This document shows, piece after piece, positions 6,771-10,690 of a DNA stretch of 10,690 nt; within the stretch, counting starts at the first letter, position 1; the number at the start of each line of letters is the position of its first letter. Both the position numbers and the translations under genes were made by a program. This DNA is from Gammaproteobacteria bacterium. Lineage in GTDB: Bacteria; Pseudomonadota; Gammaproteobacteria; Thiomicrospirales; Thiomicrospiraceae. The notes beneath the pieces are model-generated. The model searched no databases. It saw only the letters and a program-made list of their open reading frames with translations, and was not told the origin of the DNA. The stretch spans positions 1-10,690 of the forward strand of contig JAADDM010000223.1 in the NCBI GenBank assembly GCA_013153955.1, given 5' to 3'.

Positions 6771-7157
6771 ATGCGCGAAATCATCTCAACCCCCGATGCC
6801 CCACAAGCTATTGGTACTTACTCTCAAGCGGTTAAAGTGGGCGATACTGTCTATCTATCTGGGCAAATCGCCCTCATTCCAGAGACGATGGAGATGCGTG
6901 AAGGCGATATTTCTGAACGTATTCATCAGGTGTTTAAAAATCTAACCGCCGTTTGTGAAGCCGCTGGGGGTTCATTACAGGATATTGTTAAGCTGAACAT
7001 TTTCTTAACTGATATGAGTCATTTTGCAACGGTTAATGAGATTATGGCACAGTATTTTGTTACGCCTTACCCTGCCCGTGCGGCCGTTGCCGTAAAGCAA
7101 CTGCCTAAAGATACTGATGTTGAGATGGATGGTGTTATGGCGCTTTCTGCTTACTAA
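6771..7157 (+). CDS. ridA: RidA family reactive enamine/imine deaminase
   Basis: This 128-residue protein matches the usual RidA (YjgF/YER057c/UK114) length. These trimeric cytosolic enzymes hydrolyse 2-aminoacrylate and other reactive enamines released by PLP enzymes such as threonine/serine dehydratase, protecting other PLP enzymes. Family features are PQAIGTYSQA with Y17, LSGQIAL (29-35), the central QVFKNL.AVCEAAGGSL region, PARAAVAV with the catalytic arginine R103 (R105 in E. coli), and the C-terminal acidic position E118 in DVEMDGVMAL. AAGGA lies seven bases before the ATG. It sits 93 bp after spoT, an arrangement I believe recurs in gammaproteobacteria. It ends at a strong terminator, so it closes the rpoZ-spoT-ridA unit. 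Confidence 0.95.
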   Translation: MREIISTPDAPQAIGTYSQAVKVGDTVYLSGQIALIPETMEMREGDISERIHQVFKNLTAVCEAAGGSLQDIVKLNIFLTDMSHFATVNEIMAQYFVTPYPARAAVAVKQLPKDTDVEMDGVMALSAY

Positions 7158-7164
7158 AGATCCC

Positions 7165-7187
7165 TTTGATAAAAATATTTTATCAAA
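7165..7187. repeat. AT-rich inverted repeat after ridA
   Basis: TTTGATAAAA (7165-7174) and TTTTATCAAA (7178-7187) are perfectly complementary around a 3-base loop, eight bases after the ridA stop and just before the main terminator. The stem is almost all A-T, so it would be a weak hairpin. Confidence 0.5.
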
Positions 7188-7197
7188 ATCCAGATTC

Positions 7198-7226
7198 AAA
7201 AAAGCCGAGATTGTCTCGGCTTTTTT
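7198..7226. terminator. Bidirectional intrinsic terminator between ridA and the HDOD gene
   Basis: GCCGAGA (7204-7210) pairs with TCTCGGC (7214-7220) around a TTG loop, flanked by six A's on the left and six T's on the right. Read from either strand it gives a stable stem followed by a U-run. It therefore stops transcription of ridA from the left and of the convergent HDOD gene from the right. Confidence 0.93.
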
Positions 7227-7282
7227 GTACCCTACCATTTATCCGATACCCTCTGACAAACAAGCTTAACGGGTTAGATAAA

Positions 7283-8146
7283 CTACGCCTCTTCCTCTAA
7301 GAAATCTTTCGGAAAGGCCTGTAAATCTTTGGTCATTTTTCTAACCTTTTTCTGAGCGTTAATATATTTAATGTTACCAATGTTCAAACGAGTCATCGAC
7401 TCTTTAGCTTGTAAGCGTACTTCATCCGTCAAGTAGCGAGCCTCTTCTGTTTCACCTACCACCGAGCGTGCAATATTCAACAGGTTAACTAATTCGTAAG
7501 CTTTATTCTTGCCATCAGGGCATTTTTTGGGGCTGCTTTGCTGAAAAAGAATCCCACTGTAGATGGCATTTCTAACATGCCATTTTTTTGCTACATAGAC
7601 GCCAATAAAGTTATTGGTTGTACCATAAGCTTCCAGCTCTTTCGCTTCAGAGGTAGACGGGGCAAGGACACTGGCCAGATAACATGCTTTGTAGCCGTCG
7701 GGATCATACAGACTTAATACAATATAGCCTACGTTGTATAGCAGACCATAAAGATAGGCATCACTCGGGTTCATCTCCTCTACATGCATGGCTAAATCGC
7801 CCATTGCCGTTGCAATTTTAATCGCATGGTTCACAATCTGAATACTGTCGCCCGTTGCTTGAAAGCTAAATTCAATCGAGCTTGAAAAGAAGACCGTAAA
7901 CACCCCTTTTGTGCCCAGAGCATCTACCGCTTGTCGCGCTGTTTTGATCTCTTTTTTAGTCACAAAACTGGCCACCGTTAAAAACTTTGTGAGTAGCTTT
8001 GGGTTTCGACTAATACATTCAGAAATGACAATCACATCTGGATCAGGCTTTAGAGATTCATCTTGCAAACGAGAGACTTCATTGGGAATTTTAGGCAGCT
8101 TAACTCTATTAAGAATAGAGGCTGCAACTGCCAGTTTATGTTTCAT
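7283..8146 (-). CDS. HDOD-domain protein, possible signalling/regulatory role
   Basis: This 287-residue protein is made mainly of one HDOD domain, the non-catalytic relative of the HD hydrolases. The N-terminus has LPKIPNEV (17-24), the segment SRNPKLLTKFLTVAS (46-60) and TARQAVDALG (69-78). These match the usual LPxLP, DPxLxxxLLxxxN and AIxxLG blocks. The position that is HD in true hydrolases reads LLYNVG (135-140). A later W-containing segment (AKKWHVRNAI) matches the kW.lp..i block but without the usual HH. No GGDEF, EAL, receiver or kinase domain is attached. The C-terminal 40 residues are basic, then acidic. No membrane segment is seen. HDOD proteins act in motility, stress and phosphorelay pathways, but nothing here selects one. 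Its own start has AGG about seven bases upstream. It is separated from metE by a terminator, so it is a single-gene unit. Confidence 0.8.
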   Translation of the reverse strand: MKHKLAVAASILNRVKLPKIPNEVSRLQDESLKPDPDVIVISECISRNPKLLTKFLTVASFVTKKEIKTARQAVDALGTKGVFTVFFSSSIEFSFQATGDSIQIVNHAIKIATAMGDLAMHVEEMNPSDAYLYGLLYNVGYIVLSLYDPDGYKACYLASVLAPSTSEAKELEAYGTTNNFIGVYVAKKWHVRNAIYSGILFQQSSPKKCPDGKNKAYELVNLLNIARSVVGETEEARYLTDEVRLQAKESMTRLNIGNIKYINAQKKVRKMTKDLQAFPKDFLEEEA

Positions 8147-8285
8147 TTAAGGCCTAATTAAGAGGGAGTAAAGTGATCCCTTCAATATACCCTTTTTACG
8201 TACTATTAGATAGGTTTTAGGTATGTTTAACTCTCTCTTATACGCTGTTCGTTATCTGCGTACAGAGCGTGAAAATATCCGTTAC

Positions 8286-8322
8286 AAAAAAAGCCCCGTT
8301 GAAGCAAGGGATTCAACGGGGC
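8286..8322 (-). terminator. Intrinsic terminator of metE
   Basis: GCCCCGTTGAA (8293-8303) and TTCAACGGGGC (8312-8322) form a perfect 11-bp GC-rich stem with an 8-base loop. On the minus strand it is followed by seven U's (A's at 8286-8292). It lies 36 bases after the metE stop and separates metE from the HDOD gene. The rest of the 8147-8357 gap is AT-rich and should hold the HDOD promoter. TATATT on the minus strand (about 8185-8190) is a possible -10 box, but it has no clear -35 partner. Confidence 0.95.
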
Positions 8323-8357
8323 CTATTTATATATTCCTATTTAAGCTCAATAGCCCT

Positions 8358-10690
8358 CTATGAGTGAATGCACTTACGCAGTATTTTGGCTGCATCAACC
8401 ATATTCTTTAATGCCGGCTCAGTCTCTCGCCAGCCACGTGTTTTTAGGCCACAATCTGGATTTACCCATAATCTCTCTATCTCTATATTTTCAGCGGCCT
8501 TATCAATTAATAGAACCATCTCTTCCACCGTTGGAATGTTGGGTGAGTGAATATCATACACCCCGGGTCCAATCTCATTTGGGTACTCAAAATCGACAAA
8601 GGCGTTAAGTAATTTCATCTGTGATTTTGAAGTTTCAATGGTAATAACATCCGCATCCATCTTCGCCACAGCCTGCATAATGTCATTAAACTCGGAATAA
8701 CACATATGAGTGTGAATCTGAGTCGTGTCTTTCACTCCCGAGGTGGTCAATCTAAAGGAATCAACTGCCCAACGAAGGTAGTCCGCCCAGTCCGCCTTCT
8801 TGAGAGGTAAGCCTTCTCGCAGTGCCGCTTCATCAATTTGAATTATCTCAATGCCTGCTGCTTCTAAATCCTGAACCTCATCTCGCAGTGCCAGTGCAAT
8901 CTGATTACAGGTCACTTCACGCGGCTGATCATCGCGCACAAATGACCACTGCAACATCGTTACTGCGCCCGTTAGCATGCCTTTCATAATCTTATCTGTT
9001 TGGCTCTGTGCATACTCCGACCACGCTACGGTCATCGCCGTAGGGCGTGAAACATCTCCATAGATAATCGGCGGTTTTACACACCGTGAGCCGTATGACT
9101 GTACCCAGCCAAACTGCGTAAAAGCATAGCCTTCGAGCTGCTCTCCAAAATATTCCACCATATCATTTCGCTCTGGCTCACCATGCACAAAGACATCAAT
9201 ACCAATACGCTCTTGGCGTGCAATCACATCACGAATCTCCGCCTGCATTTTTTCGATATAGTCCGCTTGGCTAATCTCTGCCCCTTTAAATGCACGGCGT
9301 GCTTGACGAATCTCTGCTGTCTGCGGAAATGAGCCTATCGTCGTGGTCGGAAACAGCGGTAACTGATATTTTTTACGCTGAACGACTGTACGCTCTGAGT
9401 AGCTTGATTGACGATTTAGCGCCACTTTATTGATCTCTTTTAAACGCGCCTCGACCTCAGCATTATGAACCATTGCGGACTGCTGTCGTGCTTGAATAAT
9501 CTGTGTATTCTGAGCAATCTCGCTGCGAATCGCTTGTGAAGCCGACGCTGAGATGCCTTTGTTCGAAAGAGCAGCCGCAATTAATGCCACTTCTGATAAC
9601 TTCTGTTTAGCAAATGAGAGGTACTGTTTAAGCTCATGGTCTAGCTTCTGCTCTGATGCCAAATCGACCGGTACATGCAGCAAAGAACAACTTGGTGCAA
9701 TCCATAAGTTCTCTTTAAACTTATGATGTGCCGATTCTGCCAGTTTAAGAGTTTCACTAATATCTGTTTTCCAAATATTACGGCCATCCACTAAACCAAG
9801 TGAAAGCACTTTATCCGCATTGATGGCCGCAACTACTTCGGTTAACTGTGCTTTCCCCCAAACGGCATCAAAATGAATCCCTGCAACAGGCAGTTGGCTG
9901 ACTAAGGTTAAGTGCGCCCCCAAGGTTTCAAAATAGGTCGCCAGTAACAATTTAACCGGGGCATCTGACAGCTCGGCATAAGCTGTTATAAAGGCCGCTT
10001 GCCATGCTTCATTTAGCTCTAACCCAAGAATCGGCTCATCAATTTGTACCCACTCAATACCTTGATCAGCCAATCTTGTTAAGATTTGACCATACACCGC
10101 CAATAGTTCAGGCAGATGTTTCAGCTTATCAGCCCCTTCACTACTTTCTGCCAAATAGAGATAGCTCACCGGCCCAAGTAGCACGGGTTTTATCTGAACA
10201 TCCACGCCATCTTTTACAACACTCTGCGCCTCGGCCACTTCATCAAAAATGCGTTCATCCGTGATTGAGAAGGTCGTATCAGCTTCCAGCTCTGGGACAA
10301 TATAGTGGTAGTTACTGCCAAACCACTTTTTCATCGCCCCAGCATAGCCTGCTTTTGACTTTTCAGGCGCGTGTGAGGCACAGCAGAAGTGGGCATCATC
10401 GGAAGGAGCTCGCCCCCGAGCCATTCTAAATGAAACTTCAACATCATAATTTTCTTGGCGAAAACGACTCGGAATCACCCCCAAAAGGGTACTCATATTT
10501 AAGACTTGGTCGTAGTAAGCAAAATCATTCACTGGCAATAGGTTAATGCCAGCATTGATCTGAGTTTGATAGTTTTGGTAACGAATATTACTGGCCACCG
10601 CTTCTAACTCTACAAGGGGCTTCTCGCCTTTCCAGTAACTTTCTAATGCAAATTTTAACTGACGCTGATCGCCAATTCTTGGGTATCCTA
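8358..10690 (-). CDS. metE: Cobalamin-independent methionine synthase MetE, first codons beyond the window
   Basis: MetE transfers the methyl group of 5-methyltetrahydropteroyl-triglutamate to homocysteine, the last step of methionine synthesis, in the cytosol. A GTG at 10598 could be taken for the start. However, the frame stays open to the edge and reads GYPRIGDQRQLKFALESYW before it, the normal MetE N-terminus. The real start is therefore probably about eight codons outside the window. 776 residues are visible. Counting from the GTG, the zinc ligands are H631 and C633 (THMCYS), E655 and C716 (NPDCGLK), matching H641, C643, E665 and C726 of E. coli. Other blocks are FPTTTIGSFPQT (416-427), VHGEPERNDMVEYFGEQLEG (471-490), the MLTGAVTMLQWSF segment and IIQIDEAALREGLPL. 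The N-terminal half has an insertion of about 14 residues after RGRAP. The promoter and any methionine-responsive leader lie outside. Confidence 0.97.
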   Translation of the reverse strand, partial: GYPRIGDQRQLKFALESYWKGEKPLVELEAVASNIRYQNYQTQINAGINLLPVNDFAYYDQVLNMSTLLGVIPSRFRQENYDVEVSFRMARGRAPSDDAHFCCASHAPEKSKAGYAGAMKKWFGSNYHYIVPELEADTTFSITDERIFDEVAEAQSVVKDGVDVQIKPVLLGPVSYLYLAESSEGADKLKHLPELLAVYGQILTRLADQGIEWVQIDEPILGLELNEAWQAAFITAYAELSDAPVKLLLATYFETLGAHLTLVSQLPVAGIHFDAVWGKAQLTEVVAAINADKVLSLGLVDGRNIWKTDISETLKLAESAHHKFKENLWIAPSCSLLHVPVDLASEQKLDHELKQYLSFAKQKLSEVALIAAALSNKGISASASQAIRSEIAQNTQIIQARQQSAMVHNAEVEARLKEINKVALNRQSSYSERTVVQRKKYQLPLFPTTTIGSFPQTAEIRQARRAFKGAEISQADYIEKMQAEIRDVIARQERIGIDVFVHGEPERNDMVEYFGEQLEGYAFTQFGWVQSYGSRCVKPPIIYGDVSRPTAMTVAWSEYAQSQTDKIMKGMLTGAVTMLQWSFVRDDQPREVTCNQIALALRDEVQDLEAAGIEIIQIDEAALREGLPLKKADWADYLRWAVDSFRLTTSGVKDTTQIHTHMCYSEFNDIMQAVAKMDADVITIETSKSQMKLLNAFVDFEYPNEIGPGVYDIHSPNIPTVEEMVLLIDKAAENIEIERLWVNPDCGLKTRGWRETEPALKNMVDAAKILRKCIHS

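Noticed and set aside
6730..6945. 71-codon open frame overlapping the start of ridA
   Set aside because: It runs out of frame through ridA, which has a clear ribosome site and full family motifs. The composition looks like a shadow frame.
10004..10264. 86-codon plus-strand open frame opposite metE
   Set aside because: It is antisense to conserved MetE coding sequence and has no independent support. The same holds for the plus-strand frames at 8360-8608 and 7911-8150.

Overview
The window looks like a chromosomal segment from a gammaproteobacterium of moderate GC content. This rests on the rpoZ-spoT gene pair, the bifunctional-type SpoT, and an LPS-core gene set that resembles the Kdo8N (8-amino-3,8-dideoxy-D-manno-octulosonate) genes known from Shewanella. 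The genus cannot be fixed from this sequence. A marine or sulfur-oxidising lineage outside Shewanella is possible, but that is a guess.

Layout, left to right. (1) Positions 1-4119, plus strand, hold an LPS inner-core block. It contains the 3' two thirds or so of an aminotransferase (kdnA), a metal-dependent alcohol dehydrogenase (kdnB), a cytidylyltransferase (kdsB) and the Kdo transferase (waaA/kdtA). Together these would oxidise Kdo at C8, transaminate it to Kdo8N, activate it as CMP-Kdo8N and transfer it to lipid A. Between kdnB and kdsB lies a 376-base gap filled by about three degenerate direct repeats of roughly 110 bp. The first begins inside a long imperfect palindrome. (2) Positions 4281-7157, plus strand, hold rpoZ (RNA polymerase omega), spoT ((p)ppGpp synthetase/hydrolase) and ridA (enamine/imine deaminase). 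They end at a bidirectional intrinsic terminator. The usual gmk gene is not next to rpoZ. (3) Positions 7283-8146, minus strand, hold a stand-alone HDOD-domain protein of unknown specific role that converges on ridA. (4) Positions 8358-10690, minus strand, hold metE (cobalamin-independent methionine synthase). It has a strong intrinsic terminator downstream, and its first few codons lie beyond the right edge of the window.

Most of the window is ordinary core metabolism. The parts worth a second look are the Kdo8N-type gene set joined directly to waaA, the repeat/palindrome array inside that set, an insertion in the N-terminal half of MetE, and the degenerate HD positions of the HDOD protein. 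I did not find a clearly new biological system. There are no tRNA or rRNA genes, insertion sequences or CRISPR arrays that I can support.
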